The notes: a model not told the origin generated them from the letters alone. A stretch of DNA of 64,000 bases from Daphnia pulex (GCF_021134715.1 NC_060018.1:186001-250000), one strand, 5' to 3'; positions 14,568 to 26,699 are shown, counted from the stretch's first letter. A program made the numbers and translations.

Positions 14568-15021
14568 GCCAAATCGATAGTACTAAGTTACTAATCTAGT
14601 CTACCATACTCATCTTTGAATTTTCTAATGTTAGACACTTAGACTTCACTTAGGCCCTTAGACTTCACTAGATAAAATTTGTTTTACAATTTACAAAGTT
14701 ATCCAACATTCCTATTGTTAATCAATTCAACGCATAAAAAAATGTCATTCTCAATTATGGTTTATAAAAAAAATCTGTTTTTATGGTTAAATCTAAATTG
14801 TTTTTTTTTTTATCCTTTAATTATATGCCTTTTTTATTAGTTGGCGCTATAGTATATTACGCGTACAACGGAGCGTTGCAGCCGTGTATTTTTACTCGCG
14901 CAGGGTAAGCAGGATGACTTGCCCGTTTCTACAGGATATAATAATGAATATCAAATTCAATCGGTCATAGCTATTAGAGCCGATTAGAGTTAGAACCATG
15001 GTTAGAACTTAGAACCATGAT

Positions 15022-16097
15022 GACCTTCCATGCCTACTCCATGCTGTTTGGCAGGTAAATAATAAGAATACTTATGGGATGATTATGGGAGCTCTAAGAG
15101 TTAAACGGGAACCTTACTTATTTGTGAAATGTTAGTTCCTTATTAGCATTTATCATGTAAGCCACCTGTCGATGCATGGCAGTTTGTTTGCACTGTAACC
15201 TTCTCCCTTGTGCAGATTTGAGGCCTGAGCCAGCCATCATAACATCATACGCAAGTTTTTCGTGTGCTGGTATTTACCTGACCCTCAGCAACAATATCAG
15301 TATCATCGCTAGGATAGTGATGGTATCATCACAACTGCTGGATATTTTGATGATGCATGACTTGCATAAATTCAGTGTATTACGTGGAAACCTTAAATTC
15401 TCCATTTATTAACAATTATGGTTTACCCACTGTTTCATTAGCAACTTTTCCTTACTTGTTGTTTCTGTCAATAGTTATTGTAACCCATTTTTTAATTTTT
15501 TATTTAGATAAACAGTCTCCCGTTTGATTGGAGAAACTACCGATGTCGGTGTATTCACGTGGACGCCCTTTTTCCTATCCCGTCTGATTCAACTCTTCTG
15601 GGGATGGATGGAGAGTGGATGCCTGGCCGTATTTCCCTGGCTTAAAGGTACGAAAAAATATACTATTCTTACTATTTGACTATTTGGTGGCTTTGATATT
15701 AAATCGTGATATAGTACGGAGTATGGTTATTCCTGAGCTAGGTGGTTGACGTTTTCTTTTGCCATTTTTTTTACTCAGTCAGGGTTCGTTAAATAACTCA
15801 AAACTCAAAAATATGTAGAACGACTACAGATCAGGCCGGATAATGCCAATAACCGATATTATACCTAGACGTGATAATCGCTAGATTTTCCACCGATACT
15901 GAACTTTGATTCGAAATGTAGCCTACGTATCATTATCTTGGCTTACCCTGCGGACTTTTAACCAGCAAACTCCGTTTGCCTGCTTTTAAAGTCGATTGTG
16001 TCATGATCCTTCTGATCCATATCTTTTTTTATTGGACACAAAATTTATATTATTACCTATTATTCAAGTGATGGGGGAATTAAAAAGTTATAGAAAA
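15022..16097. other. Region between inverted repeat and lipase; possible orphan exon
   Basis: About 1.1 kb with no complete gene. At about 15516-15649 an exon-like stretch lies between a pyrimidine-rich acceptor region and a GT donor (ttaaag|gtacga). In one frame it reads LIGETTDVGVFTWTPFFLSR and continues as an amphipathic, aromatic-rich peptide to FPWLK. A second exon-like piece ends at ggcag|gtaaat near 15055, next to the repeat edge. They may be remnants of a gene cut by the duplication, but I cannot name it. Confidence 0.3.
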
Positions 16098-17394
16098 ATG
16101 CAGCGAATCGCCAGTTGCCTAACAATTATTGTTGTGTTGGGTGTAATTGAAATTGTTTCATCCTATAAATTGTGCGACGACTTGACATCATGTAGCGAAT
16201 GTATCAATGAAAAATCGTGGTGGCTCGGTCAGAGCTGCAGGTGGTGTCGCAAGAACAACCAGTGTCACGCTTACATGTCAATGCGAAATCCTTGTTTCGA
16301 ATCCGAAATTCTGCACGATAGAGTGAAAGACTGGCAGAAATTGTGCAGTTTCCCATTATTCTCAAGTTATCGATACGATCCTGAATTAAGTTACAAAGCT
16401 CTGGCCGCCTCCACTGCAACTTATTTTTTGCCTTCGCTGTGCCTCACCTTCTTGATACCACAGTCACAATTTGAAGTCATTAGCGAATATTCAGTGAAAT
16501 GCCATTGGTTGGATACGAACCTCTGCGAGGCGTACATTGCCATAACCCATTCTGAACAAACCCTTGTTGTAGCTTTTAGAGGATCGGTTACCTGGTCACA
16601 GGTCTTTGCTCAACTGACAGGGACTTTCAATATTATCAAAACGAAATTTATCGAAGAGGGACGAGTGCAAGATTATTATTACAAAGCGTTCATGAGATTG
16701 TGGAATTTTGGATTGGAACGAGATATTGTTCAAATGTATGAAAAATATCCCGGCTACAAGATTCTTGTTACTGGGCATTCTCTCGGTGGGGCACTGGCAT
16801 CGCTTGCAAGTCTATGGATGTCATACTACGATCACATTCCCACTAATCAGTTGTTCTTGTATACCTTTGGAGCGCCCAGAGCCGGTGATGTGGAATACGC
16901 GACTATACACGGTCGCTATGTCACTAATAACATCAGAGTAGTTAACGGATATGATGCGATTCCTCACTATCCCTCACGAACCGTTTCCTTTTTCAGACTA
17001 GCTCCGTATCACCATGGCACTGAAGTTTTTTATATCGATGCTTCCGACTACAACAGCTCATACAAAGAGTGTCGTGGAAGATTCATGTACAACGAACAAT
17101 ACGAATGTGGGTGGAGTCATTTTTCACTTCGCTCGTTCGACATGAATTATCACACGTCATACTTTAATCTTCAAGTTGGGCAATTTTGTAAGGACAACGA
17201 AGAACAGGTACGCAACCTCCATAGACTCACAACATACGGTTTTGGCGTAATCTTATTATTTTTCTGTTTGTTAGCTCATAGCTGGCGATGCATTGGCGAA
17301 GCAACGACAAGTTCAAGAATTACAAACCACAAAACCAGAAAAAGCCAAAAAGAAGCATCGACGGAAGAAAGAGAAAGGACCCAAATGGTACTAA
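16098..17394 (+). CDS. Secreted or membrane-bound class 3 lipase
   Basis: Alpha/beta-hydrolase of the fungal-lipase (class 3) family, which hydrolyses acylglycerols. Two exons, 16098-17207 and 17275-17394, give 409 residues. The chosen start at 16098 (MQRIASC...) directly opens a signal peptide; in-frame upstream ATGs do not. A cysteine-rich PSI-like module follows (CSECINEKSWWLGQSCRWC). The nucleophile elbow is GHSLGGALASLASLW, the acid region is FGAPRAGDVEYA, and NGYDAIPHYP precedes the catalytic His region. Unspliced reading would add a hydrophobic tail, but removing the 67-base intron (aacag|gtacgc ... ttag|ctcata) gives a lysine-rich C terminus ending KKEKGPKWY. Intron retention could therefore switch between soluble basic-tailed and membrane-tailed forms. 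Convergent with the caspase gene. Confidence 0.85.
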
Positions 17395-17525
17395 CAGTTT
17401 ACAGTCAGATTGGATAAATTTGACCTTAGTACCGGTACTTAAAGTTAAAAGAACAATTACCACTTTTATGCATATGTATTGGCTGAAAATACAAATCCAG
17501 CATTTAATGCGCATCTGCATTAATC

Positions 17526-18660
17526 TTAAAAAAAGATTTTTCGCGTCAAGGTGCTAGTCACGCTCGGAATCTGCTTTGTTCCGCCGTCGTTCAATCCAAG
17601 GGCAACTTTTCTCTGCACGTTGGTCAACATCGAAAGGAAATCTATTTTCCCCTCTATTACCTGTTGAGAGGACAGTTCCTCACAAAAGGCTTTGATAAAT
17701 GGTTTCCGGTAAGCAGTGTGTCCTAGGAGAAATGGGTTGAATCAAGTTCATAATTCGTTATCAAAATGCTTATCTTTACTTGGAGCCGTAGAATATGCAG
17801 TTAAGAAATCGGCGTGGGCTGGTAGTCTATAAACAACATTCTTGGATTTAGACAACGGTCCGTCAGTTTGTGTTGCAATGGATTGCATTGATTGCATCAC
17901 CTTTGTTCCTGTGTCTTGTTGATTACCCCTGCAAGCCTGTTGATGAATGATGAAACACATTTACTTTATTTTGATTCATTTGATATGCGGCAAACCTGAA
18001 AAATGAACAGTTTAGGTTTTCCTGCCAAACTTGGACATTGCTTGGTGATGAAGAGCAGTCGCAAATCATTGGAAGGATAATGCGTATCTTTGGAGTATAA
18101 ATGGTCGTTAAAAAGACCATGAGTCATAACGATAATTAAAATGCAATCGCTTTTCCTCAGATCGTCTTCCCTGCTACAGACTGTAGATTTAAAAAAAGTT
18201 ATTCGCTCTAATCCGCTTTCTATTTTTCATTCTATTATTATGAGTCTACTTACGATCGTTAACTTTTGTTTTTATTTCCTCGTACGTGAAATCGGAAAAG
18301 ATTTCAGCTTCAAACTTCAATTGAATTAAAGCGTCTCTCAGATTCTCAGCTGTCTTGTGGCTGCCAGGTCGTGAATTCAATTCTAAATTTGAATTAAAAT
18401 TTTCATGAGAAAAGATTAAGGCATAGCCTCGCTTTTCGTGATCCATTTTGTAAAGCTCGTCAGTTTTATTTACGGGGACAGGAATGGGTTCATTATCTTC
18501 CTCACTTGGAAACAATTATTTCAAAACATAATTCCAGTTAGAGCAAAAATAGTCAGAGTCAATATATTACCAGCATTTACCGTATTGGAATGGTGTTTGG
18601 ATTTATGTCAGCGCCTGAGTTGTTTGATACTACTGCGTCCACTTTGACTTGAGAATCCAT
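17526..18660 (-). CDS. Effector-type caspase (caspase-3/7-like)
   Basis: Cysteine protease of apoptosis. The minus-strand start is at 18660 (MDSQVKVDAVV); about six exons give roughly 286 residues. The prodomain is short, with no CARD or DED, as in executioner caspases. The p20 core begins YKMDHEKRGYALIFSHENF and contains RPGSHKTAENLRDAL. The catalytic His is in IIVMTHG (about residue 128); the catalytic Cys is in QACRG (about 171), which is split by an intron between Q and A. A likely processing site is the Asp in TQTDGPLSK. The p10 part reads RLPAHADFLTAYSTAP, then ends QIPSVTSTLTRKIFF. The substrate loop is odd: the usual GYxSWRNxxxGSWF is shortened and reads RHTAYRKPFIKAF, though the arginine that contacts P1 appears retained. 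Activity is likely but specificity may be altered. Confidence 0.88.
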
Positions 18661-19453
18661 CGTCATGGTAGTACGAGTTAGTAAAACTAATCAATATAAA
18701 AATTGCTACTTTTAAAAGTGTCGTTAGTGCGTCCAACAAAGTTCAAGCTTACTGACAAACTGAACGGAAATGCCCGTTGTTTATACACCGCCGAACGAAA
18801 TCCGTTGTATCAATGGGTATCTAAAAAAATGTGTCTGCTTGATGTAATCCCGTGAAATTCTTGGTAACTTATCTCTGAATTGCCATTGAAAAAAAATGTC
18901 CTTTTTTGGGGGGTGGGTCCTATTGCTTTGCCTTACAAAAGTTTTTTACTGTTATGTTATTTTCCAAGTTTATCGATTTACGCAATGGAATTTGGACCGA
19001 GACATGTAATATTCTCATTGCTCGTCGGGTGATTGAAAGATTACGCATGTTTTGTTTCTATTAGTTGCTATCAATCACGTTCACACTCTTTGAAAGCAAC
19101 GTAAGCACCACTTTTTAAAATGTAAAGTAATATTTAATAATACTTATATTAAAATCTTTTTAAAAACATTTAGTATAATCCATTTATATTAGTTAATTTT
19201 TTTTTTTTTTTTTTTTTCAGTAGTCGCCCAGTGAAGTGAAGTAATGATTAAGTTTATGCGACGATGCCATTCATGGCCGACAACATCAAGGACAGACGTC
19301 GGCCTTCTCAGACACAGTCGATCGCTGCCGGGCATGTTGTTTTGCTCACCTCGTTCGTTACATGTGCTGATCTCAAATAGCTCTGTTGCTATACAAGGAA
19401 AATAAGCTTTCCAAACATTCGGTAGATTTCGAATTTAAAGTTCCACATTCAAG
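18661..19453. promoter_or_regulatory. Divergent intergenic region, caspase / PRELI gene
   Basis: About 790 bp between head-to-head genes. Near 19101 (gcaac|gtaagc) and 19220 (a T-run of about 22 bases then cag|tag) there is a plausible 5' UTR intron of the rightward gene. No other features seen. Confidence 0.45.
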
Positions 19454-20269
19454 ATGAAGTTCTATGAGATGGGAATAGTATTAAAGCATCCGTGGGACCA
19501 GGTCGTCCAATCTTTTTGGCAGCGCTATCCTAACCCATACAGGTAACTAAAGTGTATGTGACTTCCTTATCTTCCCATCCACTTAATGTGTATGCATTTG
19601 GCAGTAAGCATGTTTTGACAGAGGACACCGTTCAGAGAGAAGTGGTATCTGGGAAGTTACGTTCTATCAGATTCCTCACCAAAACTGGTCAAGGCCCACG
19701 CTGGGCAGACAAGTTTGTTCCTCATTCTCTTGTAGGAATTATTGAGGAGTCAATTGTTGATCCAAAGACCCAAACTCTAACAACATACACCCGAAATATT
19801 GGCTACAGCAAGATAGTGGTATGTTTTCAGTTTGCTTTATTGTGATTTGACTGATTAAATGTGTACCATTATTAATCTTTAACAATCTAATATTTTCAGA
19901 GCATCACCGAGAAAGTAGAATATCACCAAGATCCAACAAACCCCCAACAAACTATTGTGCAAAGAAAGGCCTGGATTGAGTCACAGTTCCATATTGGAAC
20001 ACTGAGAAGACCAATTGAGGCTTTCATCTATGACCGCTTTAAGAAAAATTGCACCAAGGTGATTTTGCATTGTTATTATTAGAAATCCACCAATAATTGC
20101 TATAATGTATAATTTTTATCAGGCTTCCAATGGATTCCAGTGGGTTTTGTCCAAAATGTGGACCAAAGAACCAGTCACTCCACCAGTCATTCTTAACGAT
20201 ATTGCTCTTGAAGCCGCTAGACGAGCTACCACCATTGCTTCCCATGCTAACGTAAGACTCAGCTCCTAA
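19454..20269 (+). CDS. PRELID1: PRELI-domain phospholipid transfer protein
   Basis: PRELI/MSF1 domain protein. In the mitochondrial intermembrane space, with TRIAP1, this family moves phosphatidic acid toward cardiolipin synthesis. Four exons (19454-19542, 19605-19818, 19900-20058, 20123-20269) give 202 residues. The start MKFYEMGIVLKHPWDQVVQSF is typical of the family, followed by YPNPYSKHVLTEDTVQREV, LTKTGQGPRWADKF and the aromatic core RKAWIESQFHIGTLRRPIEA. The domain spans nearly the whole protein. An alternative end is possible: a strong donor (aac|gtaaga at 20247) and an acceptor near 20300 would replace VRLSS with LYCVAHSERH. Confidence 0.9.
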
Positions 20270-20707
20270 AAAACAAAACAAAAACCTTTTTCTCTTTCAT
20301 CAGTTGTATTGTGTTGCACACTCGGAACGCCATTAGCCTTACATGCAATATTAAAACACCTTAGATGGTTTAGTTGGAGCTCCTAAAGACCAAATGTATC
20401 AATAAATCTTGTACACGAAACACGATTACTTCTAGGAAGTTATGACATTTAATTCTTACTTTTGTTGTGTAAGGGTATATGGTCAACTCGTTGACAAAAA
20501 TTAAATACACTCGTTTCTTTACGTTCTTGATTTATTTGGCTTGAACTTATTTTTATGATGTTTTGTATTATCGATTATTTGTCTATGCTTGTCCATCTCC
20601 CCGTGTAAACCCTGCTAATTAGATTTATGTCTCTTATATACACAGAAATAATCCTGTTAACTGTTCAGTACTCTGTCAACGTCGCGACTGCAAGGATAGC
20701 TGTAAGG
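20270..20707. other. Intergenic / 3' UTR and promoter region
   Basis: AT-rich, about 440 bp. Holds the 3' UTR of the PRELI gene and, by position, the promoter of the MORN gene. No ORF of note. Confidence 0.4.
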
Positions 20708-21355
<648 letters not shown>

Positions 21356-21452
21356 TGTTTCTCCCAAATCATTCCCCATCTGAAGAACTTAGTGATGCAA
21401 ATCAATTACTAAAACAGAACCAACCTATTTCATTCCAATTATATTACTTGAT

Positions 21453-23143
21453 CTATCGAGTGATGGCTGTCGTTGAATTTGCTAGCAGTAGATGTTGGAG
21501 AGCTGTTGATTGTTTCATCCGGGCTTGCAGTAATATATGACTTGCTACACCGATTCGTACGTCCATCAAAGTCAGTTCCCCTTTGATTCGTATCAAGACT
21601 TTCTTCAAGTTAACCAGCGGAGCTGGATTCAAATAGTAAAAATGTTGTGAAAATGGAATTAAAGGAATAAATAATGTCATTGAAATCAAAGGCGACTTAC
21701 TTCCGTCCGTCATGTTGAGACTGCGTTCATCGAGCTCGTTCTTGATGTGTTGAATTTCGTCGTTTAGTTGGTTCAGTTTTTGGTTCCGCTCCTCTATCCC
21801 GACTGTTAATTTAGTAAATGAACTTTTTCAATCCAAGTGTCTTTTATTTTACAAATTGAATATTGAATTTACCGCTGAATTTGCTGTATTTTTCTTCTAC
21901 TTGTTTCAGCTGTTCCTGGGTCTTGCTGTATTGATTGAGCAAGCCATTCAGCTGAGAATTTAAATATTTCTCTCTTGTTTCCACACGTTCCATGTTCTTT
22001 TCGATATCTGTACTGATCTTTTGCAGCATCATTCGAGACGAGCTCATCGTGTTTGAAACACTGGCGCTGTATTTATACAGCAAATCTAACCGTGACCGCC
22101 AGTCCCGGGGGTCTTTCAAATATCAAAGAACATTTTTTTTTAGTAATCCGTCATATGTAAATGTAGGTCTTTTATATTCACACACATACCAGGCTTCATG
22201 GCAAGCTTAAGTCTAGGAATGACTCGTTCCACTTCGATTTTCCATGCTTCGGCATCTCCGTCCGATTCCAAAACCTCTGCTCTCATTTGACTCACGTGAG
22301 GCGTGATAGATTGAATGTTGATGTTGAAGAAATTCTTATCGTACTCGTCGTCGTCACTGCCATATTGAGCAGCCATTTCCTCTTCTACCTGGTCCAAATC
22401 AAGTTCATCTCCGCTTCCGTTTTCCTCCTCGACAACTTCCTCTTCGTTCTGCTCCTGTGGCCTATAGAAGATGTTGGTGTTAGATTGCATTGTATAGATA
22501 TTGTGACGTGTGTTTCTTACTGATCCCATAAAAAGTTGTTGACTTTCAAGGCATAATCCGCCAATCGGTCCAGAATGAACACTACGTGCTCGCCGTAGCC
22601 TTGCTTGAGCCGATTTGGTGGAAATTCGATGGCAACACCCTAACGATGATAGAGCATGCATTCATTTCATTACATAACCCTTTTATTTTTCTAAGTAAAA
22701 TTTTGTTGACTTACCAGACGGCGAACGTTATCTAGGATGTTCGATATTGTCGCATTCGGATCGTCAGATTCCTGCGGAGTGTCAAACTTTTTCTTGCCTT
22801 TTCTAATCAGCCATGCAGCTGTGATGACGAACATGTAAAATTGCTCCCCAGGGTTGGTAGCGATAGCAAAGTAATGCCTAGATAGAAATCGATTAGTAAA
22901 TTTTAATTCTAATATTCTTGAAAAGGTCTTGATCGTATACCTTGAAAGTGGTTTAATGTTAAACTCCTTGGCGAACTCGGTCTCGTACTGGAGGAGCTTC
23001 ATCTTGTCGATCAAATCCTCCATTAGAATAAACACCGTGAAAGTGGCACCTGGACCCAATTGACTGGGCGAGTCATTTTCAGCTGTTGAATCATTCCGAT
23101 TGCCATTTAAACCGGAATCTGATTTACGCGATGACTTTTCCAT
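21453..23143 (-). CDS. IFT57: Intraflagellar transport protein 57
   Basis: IFT-B subunit needed for cilium assembly; in arthropods cilia are mainly those of sensory neurons and sperm. Start 23143 (MEKSSRKSDSGLNGN). The N-terminal calponin-homology-like domain reads FTVFILMEDLIDKMKLLQYE, SRHYFAIATNPGEQFYMFV, QESDDPNATISNIL and GYGEHVVFILDRLADYALK. An acidic linker (DELDLDQVEEEMAAQ) follows, then W-x-x-EVERVIPRLK and a coiled coil (RDWRSRLDLLYKY ... VETREKYLNSQLNGLLNQYS). The C terminus LMDVRIGVASHILLQARMK matches the family's conserved end; stop at 21453. About seven exons. Convergent with MORN4 (97 bp between stops). Confidence 0.93.
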
Positions 23144-23704
23144 TTGCCCTTTTTCGTGCGAGTTGGGTGCCTAAAGACTTCCTGTACACGAGTGTTAGCC
23201 TCGTCTCGCCCGGTTTGTTTGGCTTCCACCGGTATGGTTTCCTAGGCAACAGCCGGCGCGCTTGGAATTCCATCAAATTCATACTTAAAATTTAGTATGC
23301 CAAATTCATCCTGACGAAAGCCAGCCCTTTTCGATCAATCTTAAGGGATTTGTATTCATCGTTTGCTTCATGAAAATGGATCAGTAACTAAAAACTGCAT
23401 ACACTGCATATGGGATCACGCTGAAGACGAAATCAGTCATTTCCATTCAAACATCGCAGAAACACGAGACAATAGATATGCACATGAGGAAATATTAATT
23501 AAAGGACAAAAAAGTTATAGTGGTGAAAATGCCGTCCAAGGCAGCAAATCACATCACATCGGTATAGTTGTTAGTTGCTTTTGTTAAGGAAAAAAAAATG
23601 CCAACATACTCTCAAGCGTTATCCGATGAGGTTTACAACTGGACAACAGGATGAGTGGAGCCGTAGTTGAATGTTACCAATGGAATGCGATTTGCTGCGT
23701 TGTC
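23144..23704. other. Intergenic region IFT57 - nicastrin
   Basis: About 560 bp. Contains the IFT57 promoter on the left and the nicastrin 3' UTR on the right. A weak open frame at 23363-23587 has no recognisable content and I do not call it. Confidence 0.4.
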
Positions 23705-26545
23705 CTAGCAGGCAACGGCTTCAGGACTGAAAATTTGTTTAATTAAGGAAAATTATGAAAATACTGTTATCTTGGGTAAATAGATAAATTTTACCTCGCG
23801 GGGAAAAGAAGGACTGAGTTCGTTTCCACCCAATAAGTTACGGCAAAAGAAAGCAAAAGGACCACCACGCCAAAAACGAATATGGACACCGCCTGGAGTG
23901 AGGAGGCCTTTAGAAATATTCGAACAGAAAAGGTTTCCCATCTCGATTCTGTCCATGAAGAGTATTCTCCCGACGCCCAGTCGTAATCTGTCATGACAAG
24001 TTTGAATGTTACTTTTCTGATAAAACTGTGGTTAAATTAAAATTGCTTGTGTGCGTACTCTCGATTTCAAAGGCTGGACTGACGGCATGTGACGTTTTAA
24101 CAGTGCTGCGGTAACAAGTTCCACTAGCATTGTTCGATTCTGATTCGCCTAACCAGTAATAGTGGTAAATCTATGCAAAATGACACAAATTAAAATCAAA
24201 CTTCATATTTAGATCAAAAAAAGATTCGAATTTACTTCGTTGTGGTCACTATTAATGCACCCTGTCTTGTTAATATCAAGTGTCTCTCCGCTTATCATCG
24301 CCAAAAGGTGTCGGGTACGCAATGAAAGAGCCTTGTAGGCCCCGTCTCCATGTGACACTCCCACATATGTCGGCAAAACGCCCTCTGCGGCCAAATTGCT
24401 CCTGCCATTCAAGAGCCAGTTGAAGAGGCTGCAATTGGCATTCACAAGATAGCATTCAAGAGTACTTTCCACCTGCAAGGAAACCATTTGATGAAACCAA
24501 TATTTTCTAAGAAATCAATTAGCGTAACGTACCAGAGTTTCGTTAACTTGAAAGTTCGACGGCATTTGTTTTCCTGTGGCCAGCTCGTAGATGGACGCTG
24601 ATACAGTACGGGCAACCTCAGTCAAGTGTTTCGACAGCTTGTAAGAACTTATTGTCTGGAATGTATCCCATTCATTGTTATAAAATTGGTTTGTAAATGC
24701 GCTCTTGTGGTTGGAGATGAAGACTCCAGGGATGCTCAAATCTTTTTTGAGAATACTCTGCAGTGAGGCTGGTGGCAGTGGGATTGACGCATCAACAGAC
24801 TCGGTTGTAAGGTTACCCCGGTTCTTTAGAAGAATGTTGATTAAATCTTTCACCTATGAACACGTAAAACCAATAATTAATGACTATTCCTTTGTCAATT
24901 TGCACAAAATATAATTACTTTGCTGTCGACTTCGGTATCATTTCTTGATTTAGGATCCGTGTGTAGGTAAACCTTGGTGCCTGCTTGAGGAGCTAGAGAA
25001 CCGAGCTCAATCCAGTATTTGACATGTTCTAGGCCAATAAGGGGACTTTGCGAAGGATTTTCTTCTTTCAACGGTTTCGGAAACTTTCCTGCAACAACCA
25101 AAAGATCAATACCGTTATCGAAAAACCCTTACAAAAAATGGAAGCTACCTAAACTCATGTCGTAGGCCATGCGACCAGATCCAATGTAGTCGAAAGCTTC
25201 ACCATTAAAAAATACTAGAAAGACGTTTTGAATATCCCCATCGCGGATATTAGATTTGAATTGATAAATCATATCTGTTATGGCTACAAGCGTCGCCATC
25301 CCTGTAATGGCCGAATCGGCTCCAACTGAGAGGCCGTCGAATATTGAAGCACTGTCCATTCGAGCAGAAACGAAGATGATCGAGCGGTTGGCAACGGGCC
25401 CATCGCTTTTGTTAGCGGCCAAAACAGGGACGAATATGTTGACATTTCCCAAAGGGTCACAGTATTCGGCTTGACAAAAAAAAATTTATTAAATTCCTTC
25501 CACTAAAATGTGTCTTGGCGAAATGAGTGGACTTACAAGGCTGTGGATTAAACATCATGTTGAGACGTCCACGCCGAAGACACGTAGGTGTATCAACAGC
25601 GGCCCACATGAAAGCTTTCAGTTCAATAGCACACAAAGGGTAGCTGGGGGGCGTACCTTCAATCGGTCGGTTGAACTTGTGATAGCACTATAGCAAAAAT
25701 AGATAAGGTTACTTTCAAATATGTTTACAATATTGGTTATTTAAAACTATACATCATCAAGAAGGACTGATTGATTTAGCTTTGTTTCATTGATGAAATA
25801 GATGGGAAATTTGAAATCTTCAAATAAAAGTCCATCTCCAGCAGGGTTCCATGGGTTAGAATCACAGTAGGAAGAAAATGCATCTTCTTTATACAGCCCT
25901 AAAAAAGAAACAAAAAAAATACAATGATTTACTTGTGATGAAAAATTATCTGTCAAAATTTACAAACCAGTAATCTTGTTGGGACATGTAAGGTCATTTG
26001 AATAAGGTGGTTTAGGAGCTGGATTGCGTAAAGTAGTGTCAGTTTGGTTCAAAACCACTACTCCAGCAATTTTGCCAGAATTTTTCAAAGTCATCAAGTG
26101 TTCCCTGATAAATTGGAAAACTATGTGTTTAGCAATACTAGTAGGGACAACATTTAAATTCAAACCTCCTAAATAAGTCTGGAGGTAACAAAACCACATA
26201 TGGAGCATCAGGGCCAGTTTCGAGAAGCCAGTCAAAGTCAGCTTTCTTTTCCAAATAGTGAACAACCCCTACATTTCCGGACTGAGTTGCTGTCGTAACA
26301 AATGAGAAATAGCATTTTGAGTTTGATGCAAAATGATTTAAATTTCGCCTTCATCTGTCAAACTCAAATTACTTACATGAACAACCAATTTGATGAGTTC
26401 CATTCAGCCTTCGAAAACAGCTAAAACCCTCGTCAATTCGTTGATAAATTTTTTCGGTGATTCTATCACCATTTAAACCATTTGCTAAGAAAATTACACT
26501 AAATGACAGCCACAAAAATATTTTGACATTTAAAATGTTAGCCAT
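23705..26545 (-). CDS. NCSTN: Nicastrin, gamma-secretase subunit
   Basis: Large glycoprotein of gamma-secretase that gates substrates (Notch, APP) for presenilin. Start 26545 with signal peptide (MANILNVKIFLWLSFSVIFL). The ectodomain runs through about eleven exons. Landmarks are LNGTHQIGC, the peptidase-like domain with SARMDSASIFDG and the family hallmark FDYIGSGRMAYDMS, many N-glycosylation sites, and DYDWASGEYSSWTESRW just before the membrane. A single C-terminal helix follows (VSIFVFGVVVLLLSFAVTYW). Reading on gives a stop at 23791, but a donor inside the last codons (gcgag|gtaaaa) joins a 22-base terminal exon at 23705-23726. The protein then ends LFPASPEAVAC, which resembles the conserved vertebrate end better. 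Head-to-head with HMCES. Confidence 0.92.
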
Positions 26546-26699
26546 CTTTCAATGAATGTTCGTCGGCTAGTTCGTTCGTAAGCGGCCGGCTGCGAAAGCG
26601 AAGGAATTAAAGAAAGTAGAGCAACCAACGCAAGTTGAAAATTAGTCTTTGTTTGATCAAAATATTTCTTAGCTTCAAACGTTATTGAAACCCCGAAAA
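26546..26699. promoter_or_regulatory. Compact bidirectional promoter, NCSTN / HMCES
   Basis: Only 154 bp separate the two start codons of divergent genes, so the promoters and both 5' UTRs must share this interval. It contains a GC-richer core (gcggccggctgcgaaagcgaagg near 26580). No TATA box is evident. Confidence 0.65.

Larger units (their letters stand above)
10321..15021 (-). repeat. Right arm of the giant inverted repeat
   Basis: Reverse complement of 5414-10113. The outer edge falls at ...ttagaaccatgat|gacc, where similarity with the left flank stops; the left edge reads |atcatggttctaa. No target-site duplication or terminal motif is evident at either outer edge, which argues against simple transposon insertion. 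Confidence 0.95.

Noticed and set aside
5414-15021. Interpreting the palindrome as a DNA transposon with long terminal inverted repeats
   Set aside because: The centre is only 207 bp with no transposase, the arms contain ordinary host genes with introns, and there are no target-site duplications at the outer edges.
23363-23587. 74-codon open frame upstream of IFT57
   Set aside because: No domain, no homologue recognised, and it lies in the IFT57 promoter region.
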